Assembly: GCA_031292015.1 (NCBI GenBank)
Contig: JARLHY010000055.1
Span: forward strand, 1 to 60,719
Length of the DNA: 60,719 nt
Source of the DNA: Negativicutes bacterium
GTDB lineage: Bacteria > Bacillota_C > Negativicutes > Sporomusales_B > JARLHX01
Direction of reading: 5' to 3'
Each line of letters starts with the position of its first letter. Within the stretch, counting starts at the first letter, position 1. The position numbers were made by a program, and so were the translations under genes. The notes under the pieces are model-generated. The model was not told the origin of the DNA and did no database searches. It saw only the letters and a list, made by a program, of their open reading frames with translations. This document shows positions 25,832 to 34,937 of the stretch, piece after piece.

Positions 25832-27025
25832 ATGGAAATCTGGAAGAGAAATCTGTTGGTCTGCTGGTTTGGCGTGTTCGCCACATCAGCCGGCTTGAGC
25901 CAAATTGCCCCGGTTTTGCCGCTTTATATCGACCTTCTCGGGGTTCACGACATGGCGGCCATCGAGCACTGGTCAGGAATCGCCTATGGCGTGACCTTTA
26001 TAACCATGGCCATTGCTTCGCCGCTGTGGGGCCATGCCGCGGACCGCTATGGCCGCAAATCGATGCTGCTCAGGGCCAGCCTGGGAATGGCCCTGATTGT
26101 GACCAGTATGGGTTTCGCGCAAACCGTCTATCAACTGGCAGGACTTCGCCTGCTGCAGGGAGCTATTTCAGGATTTTATTCGGCCTCGATCACCTTGGTT
26201 GCGACCCAGACGCCGCGGGAACGGTCAGGCTGGGCTCTGGGAACCCTCTCGACCGGAGCGGTGGGCGGCATGCTTTTGGGACCTCTGTTCGGGGGCTATA
26301 TTGCGGAAACGGTGGGACTGCGCAGTGTCTTTTTTTCCATCGGATCGCTGCTGCTGATCGCTTTTTTGCTGTCGCTGTTTTTCGTCCACGAAGAGTTTAC
26401 CCCGCCGGCAGAAAAAACGCCCCGTTTCGGCGAGGTCTGGTGTCTGCTGCCTGAGCCCAGGGTCATGGTGGCCATGTTTGTGACCACCTTTATCATGCAG
26501 TTTGCCCTGATGTCGATTCAGCCGATTATCACCGTCTATATCACCCAGATGTCGCAGGATACAGCTCATGTTGCCCTGATGTCCGGCATGGTCTTTTCGG
26601 CTTCCGGCCTTGCCAGCATGCTGGCTGCTCCCCAGCTGGGCAAGCTGGCGGACCGGGTAGGCCCGCAGAAAGTCATGCTGGTTGCGTTGGTTGTGGCCGG
26701 CCTTGTCTTCATTCCGCAGGCCTTCGTGCAAAATTCCTGGGAACTGATGGGCCTGCGCTTTCTGCTCGGGCTGGCGACCGCCGGCCTTTTGCCTTCAGTC
26801 AACAGCCTGGTCAAACAAATTTCTCCTGATGAGGTTGCCGGCCGCGTTTTCGGCTACAACCAGGCCGCCCAGTTCCTCGGATCCTTCGGCGGTTCGGTGC
26901 TGGGCGGCGAAGTGGCGGCCCAGTATGGTATTCACTGGGTGTTTTTCCTGACAAGCGCCCTGCTATTGGTCAATGCGGTATGGGTCTACAAGATGGTGTT
27001 CACGCGACGGTTCGTGTGCAACTGA
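25832..27025 (+). CDS. MFS drug/metabolite efflux transporter
   Basis: A 12-helix major facilitator of 397 residues from the ATG at 25832 (GGTGAGGGTG upstream). The loop 2-3 motif A is visible as PLWGHAADRYGRKSML, and the motif C-like GGMLLGPLFGGYIAE in helix 5 marks an antiporter of the DHA1 drug-efflux branch (MdtG/Bmr-like). A second motif A relative, QLGKLADRVGPQKVM, sits between helices 8 and 9. Substrate unknown. It splits pstS from pstCA and has no Pho box of its own; it ends in a terminator, so it is probably an insertion into a former pst operon. Confidence 0.85.
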   Translation: MEIWKRNLLVCWFGVFATSAGLSQIAPVLPLYIDLLGVHDMAAIEHWSGIAYGVTFITMAIASPLWGHAADRYGRKSMLLRASLGMALIVTSMGFAQTVYQLAGLRLLQGAISGFYSASITLVATQTPRERSGWALGTLSTGAVGGMLLGPLFGGYIAETVGLRSVFFSIGSLLLIAFLLSLFFVHEEFTPPAEKTPRFGEVWCLLPEPRVMVAMFVTTFIMQFALMSIQPIITVYITQMSQDTAHVALMSGMVFSASGLASMLAAPQLGKLADRVGPQKVMLVALVVAGLVFIPQAFVQNSWELMGLRFLLGLATAGLLPSVNSLVKQISPDEVAGRVFGYNQAAQFLGSFGGSVLGGEVAAQYGIHWVFFLTSALLLVNAVWVYKMVFTRRFVCN

Positions 27026-27063
27026 ACATCGGACCGGCTTCGTGCGAGGCAGGCGATATATTG

Positions 27064-27101
27064 AGCAGCAATGAGCTGGACAGTTCATTGCTGCTTTTTT
27101 T
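27064..27101 (+). terminator. Terminator after the MFS gene
   Basis: AGCAGCAATGAGCT, 4-nt loop, AGTTCATTGCTGCT, then a T-run; 14 pairs with one wobble. Confidence 0.92.
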
Positions 27102-27159
27102 GTCCGCAAATCAGGAAAAGGGGCACCGGCAAGAGTTCAGCCGGGTTGGGCCGGAGAAG

Positions 27160-27213
27160 TTAACAAAAAATTAACATTCGATTAACATCGGCGGCGCTAG
27201 TGGTAATTATAAT
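27160..27213 (+). promoter_or_regulatory. Pho box and promoter of pstC-pstA
   Basis: Three identical TTAACA hexamers at 27160, 27171 and 27182 (exact 11-bp period), then TATAAT at 27208-27213, 20 bp after the last. It is the cleanest Pho box in the window. Confidence 0.92.
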
Positions 27214-27242
27214 AGAAGAGACAGAAGGACTATGAACAGGAT

Positions 27243-28142
27243 GTGAATTCGGTGACCGCCGTTACGTTAAATCATCATCAATTGAGACTGCTCTATGACC
27301 GCTGGGTATATTACCTGTTTATCACCTGCGCCTTCTTGATGACGGTGATTATCCTGGCGATTATTCTCTTCATCGGCCAGCAGGGCCTGCAGACCTTTTC
27401 TGTGGTCAGTCCGGTGGAGTTTTTCCTTAACGCCAAATGGGATCCCAGCGACGGCCACTTCGGGGCTCTCAGTTTTATCTCCGGCTCCATCCTTGTCACC
27501 GTGCTGGCGGTAGTGCTGGGGGCGCCGCTGGGGCTGGCGGGGGCCATTTTCATGGCTAAAATCGCGCCCTCTTGGCTGAGGGAAGTAATGAGGCCGGCCA
27601 CTGACCTGTACGTGGCCATTCCCTCGGTTGTCTACGGTTATGTGGGCCTCACCATTATGGTGCCTTTCATCAGGACCTACTTTCATGTCAACACCGGCTT
27701 CGGTCTGATGGCAGCGGCCATTATCCTGGCCATCATGATCTTGCCGACGATTATCAGCATTTCCGAGGATTCCATCCGTGCCGTGCCCCGGACGCTGGAA
27801 GAAGCGTCGCTGGCGCTGGGGGCCACAAGGTGGCAGACCATCAGCAGGGTGCTGGTTCCGGCAGCCCTGCCGGGGATTCTGACATCGGTGGTTCTGGCAA
27901 TGGCCCGGGCCGTGGGAGAGACCATGGCCGTGCAGATGGTCATCGGTAATACGCCGCTGCTGGCGAAGTCGCTGTTTACTCCCACCGCCACTCTCACCAG
28001 CGAAATTGTTGTCGAAATGGGCAATACCCCCTTCGGATCGGCCTGGGGCAATTCCCTGTTCCTGATGGCCCTGGTGCTGTTGGCGGTATCGCTGCTGATG
28101 ATTGTCGCCATCCGCCGGATCGGCCGAAGGGAGGTGGCATGA
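27243..28142 (+). CDS. pstC: PstC, phosphate ABC transporter permease
   Basis: A 299-residue permease with six helices and the cytoplasmic EAA loop DSIRAVPRTLEEASLALGAT that contacts PstB. The start is a GTG, either 27243 or 27252; the latter is better spaced from ACAGGA. The final ATGA overlaps pstA by four bases, showing translational coupling. Pho-box controlled. Confidence 0.93.
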   Translation: MNSVTAVTLNHHQLRLLYDRWVYYLFITCAFLMTVIILAIILFIGQQGLQTFSVVSPVEFFLNAKWDPSDGHFGALSFISGSILVTVLAVVLGAPLGLAGAIFMAKIAPSWLREVMRPATDLYVAIPSVVYGYVGLTIMVPFIRTYFHVNTGFGLMAAAIILAIMILPTIISISEDSIRAVPRTLEEASLALGATRWQTISRVLVPAALPGILTSVVLAMARAVGETMAVQMVIGNTPLLAKSLFTPTATLTSEIVVEMGNTPFGSAWGNSLFLMALVLLAVSLLMIVAIRRIGRREVA

Positions 28143-29002
28143 TGTCTTCACGGTTCTATGACAAAGTCGCTACTGCCGTTGCCTGGCTCGCCGCCATCGT
28201 CATTCTCGGCATTTTGATTTCCTTTCTGGGTTACATGCTGATCAAAGGTTTGCCGGTGCTGTCCTGGAAGTTCATCAGCGGTATGCCCAGCGATATCAGC
28301 GCCGGTGGCGGGGTCGGCCCGCAGCTGTTCAACTCATTTTATATGCTGTTTTTGTCGCTGGTCTTTTCGGTGCCGGTGGCTTTGGGGGCCGGTATTTATC
28401 TGGCCGAGTATGCCGGGGCCGGCCGCTTGACCGATCTGATCCGGCTGAGCACTGAAAGCTTGGCTACCGTGCCCTCCATCGTCCTGGGGCTGTTTGGTAT
28501 GATCATTTTTGTCAACCTGCTGGGTTTCGGTATCAGCATCCTCGGCGGAGCTCTGACGCTGACCCTGCTGAACTTGCCGGTGCTGGTCCGGGTTACCGAA
28601 GAATCCATCCGGGCGGTGCCGCAATATTACCGGGAAGCCAGCCTCGCCGTGGGAGCCACAAAGTGGCAGACCATTCACCGGGTAGTGCTCCCCAACGCCC
28701 TGCCGGGCATCATCACCGGTATCACCCTGACGGCCGGGCGGGCCCTCGGTGAGACCGCCATTCTGATATTCACCGCCGGTACGACGGTATCCCGCCATTT
28801 GCCTGATCCTGACCTCTTCGCCGCCGGTGAGAATCTGGCGGTCCATATGTGGTATGTCATGGCCATCGGCCTGGTGCCTGACCGTCTGGACGTCGCCAAC
28901 GGCATCGGCGCGCTCCTGATTATCACCATCCTGGCGCTGAACCTGCTCCTGATGATTCCGGCCAAGATCATGCAGAGAAAACTGACCGGGTCGGGCCACT
29001 AA
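28139..29002 (+). CDS. pstA: PstA, phosphate ABC transporter permease
   Basis: A 287-residue permease with six helices and the EAA loop ESIRAVPQYYREASLAVGAT. Pairs with PstC to form the phosphate channel. It starts inside the last codon of pstC (ATGATG; the second ATG at 28142 is an alternative). No pstB follows; the ATPase gene is 12 kb upstream. Followed by a bidirectional terminator. Confidence 0.93.
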   Translation: MMSSRFYDKVATAVAWLAAIVILGILISFLGYMLIKGLPVLSWKFISGMPSDISAGGGVGPQLFNSFYMLFLSLVFSVPVALGAGIYLAEYAGAGRLTDLIRLSTESLATVPSIVLGLFGMIIFVNLLGFGISILGGALTLTLLNLPVLVRVTEESIRAVPQYYREASLAVGATKWQTIHRVVLPNALPGIITGITLTAGRALGETAILIFTAGTTVSRHLPDPDLFAAGENLAVHMWYVMAIGLVPDRLDVANGIGALLIITILALNLLLMIPAKIMQRKLTGSGH

Positions 29003-29003
29003 A

Positions 29004-29037
29004 AAAAGCCAGCCGTTAAGGCTGGCTTTTCAATTTT
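29004..29037. terminator. Bidirectional terminator between pstA and the convergent usp gene
   Basis: AAAAGCCAGCC (29004-29014), 5-nt loop, GGCTGGCTTTT (29020-29030). T-runs on both strands. Confidence 0.92.
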
Positions 29038-29039
29038 GT

Positions 29040-29492
29040 TCAGGACTCTTCGAGGCCCTTGACGATGAGTACTGGGCAGGGGGCGTAGTGGACCAGATGG
29101 TGGCTGACGCTGCCGAGGAACATTTCGGTAACTCCGCTCAGGCCCCGGTGGCCCATCACGATGAGGGAATAACCGCCATCCACGGCGATATCCACAAGTT
29201 CTTTGCCCGGCGGACCATATTCAAGGCGAGTCGAGACCTGACCGGAAAATCCGGCGAAGATTTCCTGCGTCTTGCCCAGAATCAGTTTGCCGTTAGCCTC
29301 CAGGTCCTGCAAAACCGACAAGGGGATGGACACGGTGTCCGGCATGCTGAAAGCCGGCAGGCTGTAGTAATTTTGAACAACATGGACCAGGGTGACCTCG
29401 CTGTCAAACTTTTCGGCCAGCGCCAGAGCGTGCCTGGCTGCGTCCAGCGCCATTTCCGAGCCGTCGGTGGGAACCAGGATTTTTTTGAACAT
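29040..29492 (-). CDS. Universal stress protein (UspA family)
   Basis: A 150-residue protein of the ATP-binding Usp class: MFKKILVPTDGSEMALDAAR at the N-terminus and the nucleotide-binding GHRGLSGVTEMFLGSVSHHL near the C-terminus (G-2x-G-9x-G-S type). Cytoplasmic dimer likely, role in general stress unspecific. RBS GGAGG is present upstream on the minus strand. Convergent with pstCA. Confidence 0.93.
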   Translation of the reverse strand: MFKKILVPTDGSEMALDAARHALALAEKFDSEVTLVHVVQNYYSLPAFSMPDTVSIPLSVLQDLEANGKLILGKTQEIFAGFSGQVSTRLEYGPPGKELVDIAVDGGYSLIVMGHRGLSGVTEMFLGSVSHHLVHYAPCPVLIVKGLEES

Positions 29493-29574
29493 GTTGCCGC
29501 CTCCTTAGGTATCCTATAACAGTATTTCTGGACCGGCAAAAAAGATTCCTGCCGATCCGGACTTTTGTCCAGGC

Positions 29575-29604
29575 GTATGTTCACGTCCTTGCGCTGCCAT
29601 ACTA
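29575..29604 (+). promoter_or_regulatory. Forespore-type (sigma-F/G) promoter of the SpoIID-like gene
   Basis: GTATG (29575-29579), 18 bp, CATACTA (29598-29604). Both boxes match GHATR and CATWHTA at every position. Start codon 24 bp further on. Confidence 0.7.
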
Positions 29605-29627
29605 AAAGCAGGGAAGGAGGTAGCTAC

Positions 29628-30578
29628 ATGCGCAAAAAGTGGTATCTGATTTTAGTTGTCCTTGTGGCTGCGGCCCTGGTAGCCAGCGGGTGCTCGCTGT
29701 TCAAGTCGCCGCAGAAAATGCCCGGACCGACCAAGAACATTCAGGGGACCGAGCCGCAGATTTCGGTTTACATGCACGAGACCGGCCAAACCCAGACAAT
29801 GAAAATGGAGGAATACGTCGCCGGGGTGGTGGCCGGGGAAATGAAGCCGGAATGGCCGGTGGAAGCGCTGGCGGCCCAGGCGATACTGGCCCGGACCTTT
29901 ACCCTCTACGCCATGGAGAATAAAGGCGGCGTTCCGGCTCACGGCACTCAGGCTTCTACCGACATCAAGGAGTTTCAGGCCTATGACGCCAAAGCGATCA
30001 ACGACAATGTCAAAAAAGCGGTCGACATGACCCGGGGTATGGTGGTCACCTACCAGGGCAAGCCGATCAACGCCTGGTTCCATGCCTCGGCCGGCGGCAT
30101 TACCGCCACCGCCAAGGAAGGCCTGAATTATCAGCAGGAGGAGCCGCCGTACATCCAGTCGGTACCGTCGCCTGACGACCTGGCCCCCGCGGATGTTCAG
30201 AACTGGACGGCAACCTTCACCAAACAGGAAGTGATGGCTGCCATGGCCAAGATGGGCCATCCGGTAAACGACCTCACCAGCATGGAGATCGGGTCGAAAG
30301 GGCCTTCCGGACGGACGACCAGTCTGACTGTCAACAAGAACCTTCCGGTGTCGGGCCCGGAATTTCGCGTTATCCTCGGCGGCACAAAGCTGAAATCGAT
30401 GCTGCTGGATAAGATCGACATGACCGGCGACAGCGTGACTTTCAGCGGCAAGGGCTTTGGCCACGGAGTAGGCATGTCCCAGTGGGGTGCCAACAAAATG
30501 GCTACCCAAGGCAAGAAGCCGGAGGAAATCATCGGTTACTATTTCAAGGATGAGAAAATCGAAAAGCGCTGGGAATAA
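29628..30578 (+). CDS. SpoIID/LytB-domain lipoprotein
   Basis: The ATG at 29628 has GAAGGAGG upstream; 316 residues. Lipoprotein signal with lipobox VASGC (Cys near 22), then a SpoIID domain: EEYVAGVVAGEMKPEWPVEA (catalytic-type glutamate), LAAQAILARTFTLY, WFHASAGGITATA and GFGHGVGMSQWGANKMA. SpoIID enzymes are lytic transglycosylases that trim denuded glycan strands during engulfment. The canonical SpoIID is made in the mother cell, but this gene carries a forespore-type promoter and a lipoprotein anchor, so it is probably a paralogue acting from the forespore side. That is inference. Confidence 0.88.
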   Translation: MRKKWYLILVVLVAAALVASGCSLFKSPQKMPGPTKNIQGTEPQISVYMHETGQTQTMKMEEYVAGVVAGEMKPEWPVEALAAQAILARTFTLYAMENKGGVPAHGTQASTDIKEFQAYDAKAINDNVKKAVDMTRGMVVTYQGKPINAWFHASAGGITATAKEGLNYQQEEPPYIQSVPSPDDLAPADVQNWTATFTKQEVMAAMAKMGHPVNDLTSMEIGSKGPSGRTTSLTVNKNLPVSGPEFRVILGGTKLKSMLLDKIDMTGDSVTFSGKGFGHGVGMSQWGANKMATQGKKPEEIIGYYFKDEKIEKRWE

Positions 30579-30584
30579 CCTCAA

Positions 30585-30856
30585 CATGCAGCATTCAGCT
30601 TGTTGAGAGACCTATTCCTCAGGCCGTTCAGAAACCACCAGATGCACGACGGTCCCACTAACCGCAGCACCGTTTCCTCCGAGAACCCTTTGAGCATAAC
30701 GGTTTGCACGGGCTGATTTAACAGCATCGCGCGTACTGGGAAGTACGCTAGCAATGGGTTTGTGGGGCCAAGTGCGTAGCTCTTACGCTTCAGCGTTTAG
30801 AGCTACGGCCTACCCTTTACGGGTACAAAGCAGATGGGGGTTGCAGAGCGGTCTGC
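30585..30856 (+). repeat. Mosaic structured repeat, copy B
   Basis: Shares with copy A the start CAGCTTGTTGAGA, the left arm CAGGCCGTTCAGAAACC, the block CAGATGCACGACGGTCCCAC, the hairpin GCGTAC-TGGGAA-GTACGC, GCTAGCAATGGG, the inner module and the right arm GCAGATGGGGGTT. It carries an extra segment of about 60 bp (30667-30727). The inner stem is CGTAGCTCT (30775-30783)/AGAGCTACG (30799-30807). Together with the next hairpin and the gerA promoter it fills the 404-bp gap between the SpoIID-like gene and the germination operon. Confidence 0.85.
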
Positions 30857-30888
30857 ATGCAGCCGGGTGACCGGCTGTATTCTTTTTT
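30857..30888 (+). terminator. Terminator at the right edge of repeat copy B
   Basis: CAGCCGG, loop GTGA, CCGGCTG, then TATTCTTTTTTG. The left edge of the repeat keeps only ATGCAGC and ATTC from what may have been a second copy of this hairpin. Confidence 0.85.
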
Positions 30889-30907
30889 GGGGGGCAGGAG
30901 CGGCACC

Positions 30908-30937
30908 GTATACCCTTTTGTTGCTTTAGGCAAAATA
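30908..30937 (+). promoter_or_regulatory. Sigma-G-type promoter of the germinant receptor operon
   Basis: GTATA (30908-30912), 18 bp, CAAAATA (30931-30937): full -35, six of seven in the -10. gerA-type operons of B. subtilis are sigma-G controlled. Confidence 0.7.
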
Positions 30938-30982
30938 TAGTTGCCATACCGGGAGAATCTTCATTGCTATCTGGGGGTGCCG

Positions 30983-32626
30983 ATGGGTAATAAGCAGGGA
31001 CGGACTTGCCGCAAGCTGTCCGCCGGGTTCGCCGCGGCCGCTTTGCCGCTGACGGTTCAGCGGCTCCTGGCGCTCAGGCAGTTGCTCGGCGATAGCGCCG
31101 AACTGGCCGACGAACTGTCGCAGGTGATGACTGACCTCAACGCTGTGCCGGCGCCGGCCGGGCAGCCTTTCTTATTTACCGCGGCGCTTGACGATAATGA
31201 ACAACTGTTGCGGGAAGTATTTCGCGACTGCGACGATCTGCGCTACCGGTCCTTCGCCGCTGGGGGGGCAAGAGCTATGCTGGTCTACCTGCACGGTATG
31301 ACCGATCTGACGCTGCTGGAGAAAAACGTGCTGGAGACCCTGATGGATCCTGCCAACCAGCAGCAGACAAGGGTGACCGTCGAGGCGCTTGTGGACAGAC
31401 TGATTACCTCCGCCGGCTTGTGGGTACGCAAGGCGGCCGGGGACGTCATCACCGATGTGATGGGCGGATACACGCTGCTGCTCGTTGACGGCATCGCCGA
31501 GGTCCTGGTGGTCGACACCGTCAAATACGTCAAGCGGCAGGTGACTGAGTCGAAGGTGGAGGGCCTGGCCCGCGGCCCCCACGACGCCTTCACCGAGACT
31601 TTGGAGGATAACCTTGTTCTGCTCCGGCGCCGCTCCCGCGACCCCAATCTGAAGGTGCGGGTCCTGCAACTGGGGGAGCGCAGCAAAACCCGGCTGGCTA
31701 CCGTCTATGTGGACGGGATCGTCAACCCGGAATTGGTGACTGAGGTCCAGCGGCGGCTGGAGCGGATCAAAGTGGATCAGATCACCCTGGCGGCCACGGT
31801 GGAGGAGTGGATCATCGACCAACCCTGGTCGCCTTTTCCCCAGACCATCATCACCGAGCGGCCGGATACCGTGGCCTCGGCGTTGTACGAGGGCAGAGTC
31901 GGGCTGATGCTGGACAACACTCCCCAGGCGCTGATCGTTCCCTGTACCTTAAGCTCGCTGCTGCAGACCGTGGAGGATTACACCGTCCAGCCGGTGATCG
32001 CCAGCGTCATGCGCCTTACCCGCTATTTGACCGCCCTCTTGGGCATCTTCCTGCCGGCGATGTATATCGCCATTGTTTCCTATCACCCGGGTATGCTGCC
32101 CACCACCCTGGCCATATCGGTGGCCGAGATCAGGGCCAAGACCCCCTATCCGGCTTTCATGGAGGTACTGATCATGGAGTTTATCCTGGAGGTTTTCCAG
32201 GAAGCGGTCATCCGGATGCCGGAAAAGATTGCCCCGGCGGCGACCATTGTCGGCGGTTTCGTCATCGGCACAACCCTCGTCCAGTCCGGGCTGGTGAACG
32301 CCATGCTGGTGGTGGCGACAGCCGGGACGGCCATCGCTTCCTATACCATGCCGTCCTACAACCTCAGCCTGGCCTTGCGCTGGCTGCGGGTGCCTGTTAT
32401 CATGCTGGCGGCCGTCCTTGGATTTTTCGGGATATTGCTGGGATACCTGGTGATCGTTGTTCATATGTGCAGCCTGCGCAGCTTCGGCGAGTCCTACCTC
32501 GGCGGGCTTTTCGACATCACGCTGCTGGAGGACATGCAGGACAAGCTGATAAGACTGCCGGCCAGGCTGATGGGGGAGCGGCCGAAGGAATTTGGCCCGC
32601 AGGACCGGACAAGGGCGGGTGAATAG
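30983..32626 (+). CDS. GerA-type germinant receptor subunit A
   Basis: The ATG at 30983 has GGGGGTG upstream; 547 residues. The N-terminal soluble half contains FTETLEDNLVLLRRRSRDP, the C-terminal half has five or six helices with NTPQALIVPCTL, FLPAMYIAIVSYHPGMLPTT and a cytoplasmic tail. This is the A subunit of spore germinant receptors in the inner spore membrane. The cognate B and C subunits follow with 2-bp gap and 8-bp overlap. Which nutrient triggers it is not readable. Confidence 0.93.
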   Translation: MGNKQGRTCRKLSAGFAAAALPLTVQRLLALRQLLGDSAELADELSQVMTDLNAVPAPAGQPFLFTAALDDNEQLLREVFRDCDDLRYRSFAAGGARAMLVYLHGMTDLTLLEKNVLETLMDPANQQQTRVTVEALVDRLITSAGLWVRKAAGDVITDVMGGYTLLLVDGIAEVLVVDTVKYVKRQVTESKVEGLARGPHDAFTETLEDNLVLLRRRSRDPNLKVRVLQLGERSKTRLATVYVDGIVNPELVTEVQRRLERIKVDQITLAATVEEWIIDQPWSPFPQTIITERPDTVASALYEGRVGLMLDNTPQALIVPCTLSSLLQTVEDYTVQPVIASVMRLTRYLTALLGIFLPAMYIAIVSYHPGMLPTTLAISVAEIRAKTPYPAFMEVLIMEFILEVFQEAVIRMPEKIAPAATIVGGFVIGTTLVQSGLVNAMLVVATAGTAIASYTMPSYNLSLALRWLRVPVIMLAAVLGFFGILLGYLVIVVHMCSLRSFGESYLGGLFDITLLEDMQDKLIRLPARLMGERPKEFGPQDRTRAGE

Positions 32627-32628
32627 CC

Positions 32629-33738
32629 ATGCCGGGCCTGGAAGCAAAGGACAGGATGTCGCCGCTGCAAATGGCGATTGTCCTGATTCTTGCGGTGATC
32701 GGCATCCACAGCGACGCCATGCTGGCGGTGATCAGGGATGCCGGCGGCGCGACCTGGCTCAGCCTGCTGCTGGGCGGCGGCCTGTTTTGCGGGGTGGTGC
32801 TTCTGATCGTCAAGCTGGGGGATCTGTTTCCCGGCCAGACCCTTGCGGACTATATGCCGCTTCTTTGGGGGAGATGGCTTGGGGCAGCCGCCATACTGTT
32901 GCTTCTGGTTTTGGTTATGCTCTATACCGCCTTTATGCTGCAAGGTTTCAGCCGGATCGTATCCTTTTTCATGTTCGACCGCACACCCTTCGAGGTCATC
33001 GAGGCCAGTCTGCTGGCGGTCTGCGTCTACTGCGCCCTGCAGGACTGGGGCACCATCCTGCGGGTGATGCAACTGGTGTTTTTTACCGCTATGCCGGCAG
33101 CGGTTGCCTTCATGGGGCTCTCCCTGGTCAGCTTCCACTATATCAATATTCTGCCGCTGTGGCCGCGGGAGATCGCGGGAATAGCGCGCGGGGTGTGGCA
33201 TTCCTGGACCGAGTACTCCGGTTACGAGGTGCTGCTGATGCTGCTGCCTCTGGTCAACCGGGGCACCACCCGGGTCAGCGCGGTCCTTGTCGGCGCCTTC
33301 GCTTTTTTGACTATTTTCTTTATCTTCATGGCATTTCTATTGATCGGGATCTTCACTGTGGAGGGAGCAGCCAAAGTTCCTTATCCGCTGTTGTCGGCCA
33401 TCCGGACCGCCGATCTGCCCGGCACCTACCTGGAACGGCTGGACACCTACTTTCTGCTGTTTTGGATCCAGATCCAGTTCGCGATGTTCACGATCATCCT
33501 CTATGTTCTCGCCCAGGTGCCCACAAGGTATTTTGGCTACGCCGACCACCGGCCCTGGGTCCTGGCGCTGGCGCCGCTCTTGTTCATGGCCGGTGACGCC
33601 CTGCACAGCACCCGGCTGTACGAATTTGCGGACCAGAGCAGCAATTGGCTGGGAATGCTATTTTCGCTGGGGGTTATCCCGGCCAGTTACGGGCTGGCCC
33701 GCTGGAAGGGGCAGAAAGGCGGCGGCGCCGGTGGCTAA
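32629..33738 (+). CDS. GerB-type germinant receptor subunit (endospore permease family)
   Basis: The 369-residue product has ten hydrophobic helices, of the APC-related spore permease family (LSPLQMAIVLILAVIG-like N-terminus, EYSGYEVLLMLLPLV in the middle). It probably binds the germinant within the membrane. ATG at 32629, two bases after subunit A stops. Its 3' end overlaps subunit C by eight bases. Confidence 0.92.
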   Translation: MPGLEAKDRMSPLQMAIVLILAVIGIHSDAMLAVIRDAGGATWLSLLLGGGLFCGVVLLIVKLGDLFPGQTLADYMPLLWGRWLGAAAILLLLVLVMLYTAFMLQGFSRIVSFFMFDRTPFEVIEASLLAVCVYCALQDWGTILRVMQLVFFTAMPAAVAFMGLSLVSFHYINILPLWPREIAGIARGVWHSWTEYSGYEVLLMLLPLVNRGTTRVSAVLVGAFAFLTIFFIFMAFLLIGIFTVEGAAKVPYPLLSAIRTADLPGTYLERLDTYFLLFWIQIQFAMFTIILYVLAQVPTRYFGYADHRPWVLALAPLLFMAGDALHSTRLYEFADQSSNWLGMLFSLGVIPASYGLARWKGQKGGGAGG

Positions 33739-34936
33739 ACTGCCTGCCTGGAGGAAAGCGCGGCTGATTGGCGGCTACCTGCTGCTGGTCGCTTCGAGCT
33801 TGCTGCTGTCCGGCTGCTGGGACCGGGCCGAGATCCAGGAGCGCAACTTCGTGCTGGCGGTGGCTGTCGACGTGGCCGAGGCCCCCGCCAGTGCCGCCAA
33901 ACTGGAGTCTTTCAACGAGGGGGGCAAGAACCTGCCCCGCTTCCGGCTCAGCCTCCAGCTCCTCCGGCTGGGTGAGAGCAAAGGCGGCGAAAAAATCGGC
34001 GAAAGCAAGACTTATGTCATTTCCGACACCGGCGGGTCATTTTTCGAGATGGTCCGGAATATGCTGGGCCAGAGCAGCCGGACGCTTTGGTTCGAGAATC
34101 TGCAATTCATTGTTATCAGCGAAGCCGCAGCGCGGCGGGGCGGACTGGACCGGCTGATGGACTTCTGGCGGCGGGACGCCGAGATGCGCTGGCGGGCCAA
34201 CGTCTTCATCACCGCCGGCGAGGCCCGGTCGATCCTGGAGTATGTGCCTCCCAGCGGTGAGCCTGGCGGACTGTTCCTCAATCATGTCGCCCGTCGTCAG
34301 CTCAAGGCGCCGCAGCTTGCTACCGCCCGCAACGACATCCTGTATGTGGCTCAGACCCTCGACGGCGGCGGGAATGTATTTTTGCCGCGGGTCGAGCTGG
34401 AAGGAAAAACGCTGAAGCTGGACGGGGCGGGGCTATTCAGGCGGGATCAATTTGTCGGCTTTGCCGATGAATATGCGGTCAAGGGAGGGCGAATGATCCG
34501 CGGGACGGAGAAGTCGGCGCTGATCACCGCTGCCTGCCCGATCCATCCCGGCAATTTCCTCACTTTTGAGCTCTTCCGTCACGACACCCGCCTCCGGCCG
34601 CATGTCGACGGCGACAACATCTATTTCACCCTGGATATCGCCATGCGCGGCAACCTGGCTGAAGTCTCCTGCCGGGCCCAGCATGACACCATGACCAGTG
34701 AATACCTTCGCAGCGCCCAGGTGCTGTTCGCTGAGGAAGTCAAGCGCAACGTGCTTTACACTTACCGGAATGGCCAGGAATTAGGGTTTGATGCCCTGGG
34801 CCTTGGACAATATCTGAAGGCCTATGAGCCGGACGTCTGGGACAAAGTCAAGGACCGCTGGGACGAGATCTATCCGACGGTACCGCTGATCGTTTCTGTC
34901 AACGTGGCTATCGTCAACATCGGCGAACACCAGTAA
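33731..34936 (+). CDS. GerC-type germinant receptor lipoprotein
   Basis: The GTG at 33731 lies inside the end of the B gene in another frame; 401 residues. Signal peptide with lipobox LLLSGC followed by WDRAEIQERNFVLAVAVDVA, the diagnostic start of mature GerAC proteins, and the C-terminal domain with VKRNVLYTYRNGQELGFDAL and DVWDKVKDRWDEIYPTVPL. It anchors at the outer face of the inner spore membrane. No terminator is obvious between it and the convergent small gene. Confidence 0.92.
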   Translation: MAKLPAWRKARLIGGYLLLVASSLLLSGCWDRAEIQERNFVLAVAVDVAEAPASAAKLESFNEGGKNLPRFRLSLQLLRLGESKGGEKIGESKTYVISDTGGSFFEMVRNMLGQSSRTLWFENLQFIVISEAAARRGGLDRLMDFWRRDAEMRWRANVFITAGEARSILEYVPPSGEPGGLFLNHVARRQLKAPQLATARNDILYVAQTLDGGGNVFLPRVELEGKTLKLDGAGLFRRDQFVGFADEYAVKGGRMIRGTEKSALITAACPIHPGNFLTFELFRHDTRLRPHVDGDNIYFTLDIAMRGNLAEVSCRAQHDTMTSEYLRSAQVLFAEEVKRNVLYTYRNGQELGFDALGLGQYLKAYEPDVWDKVKDRWDEIYPTVPLIVSVNVAIVNIGEHQ

Positions 34937-34937
34937 A

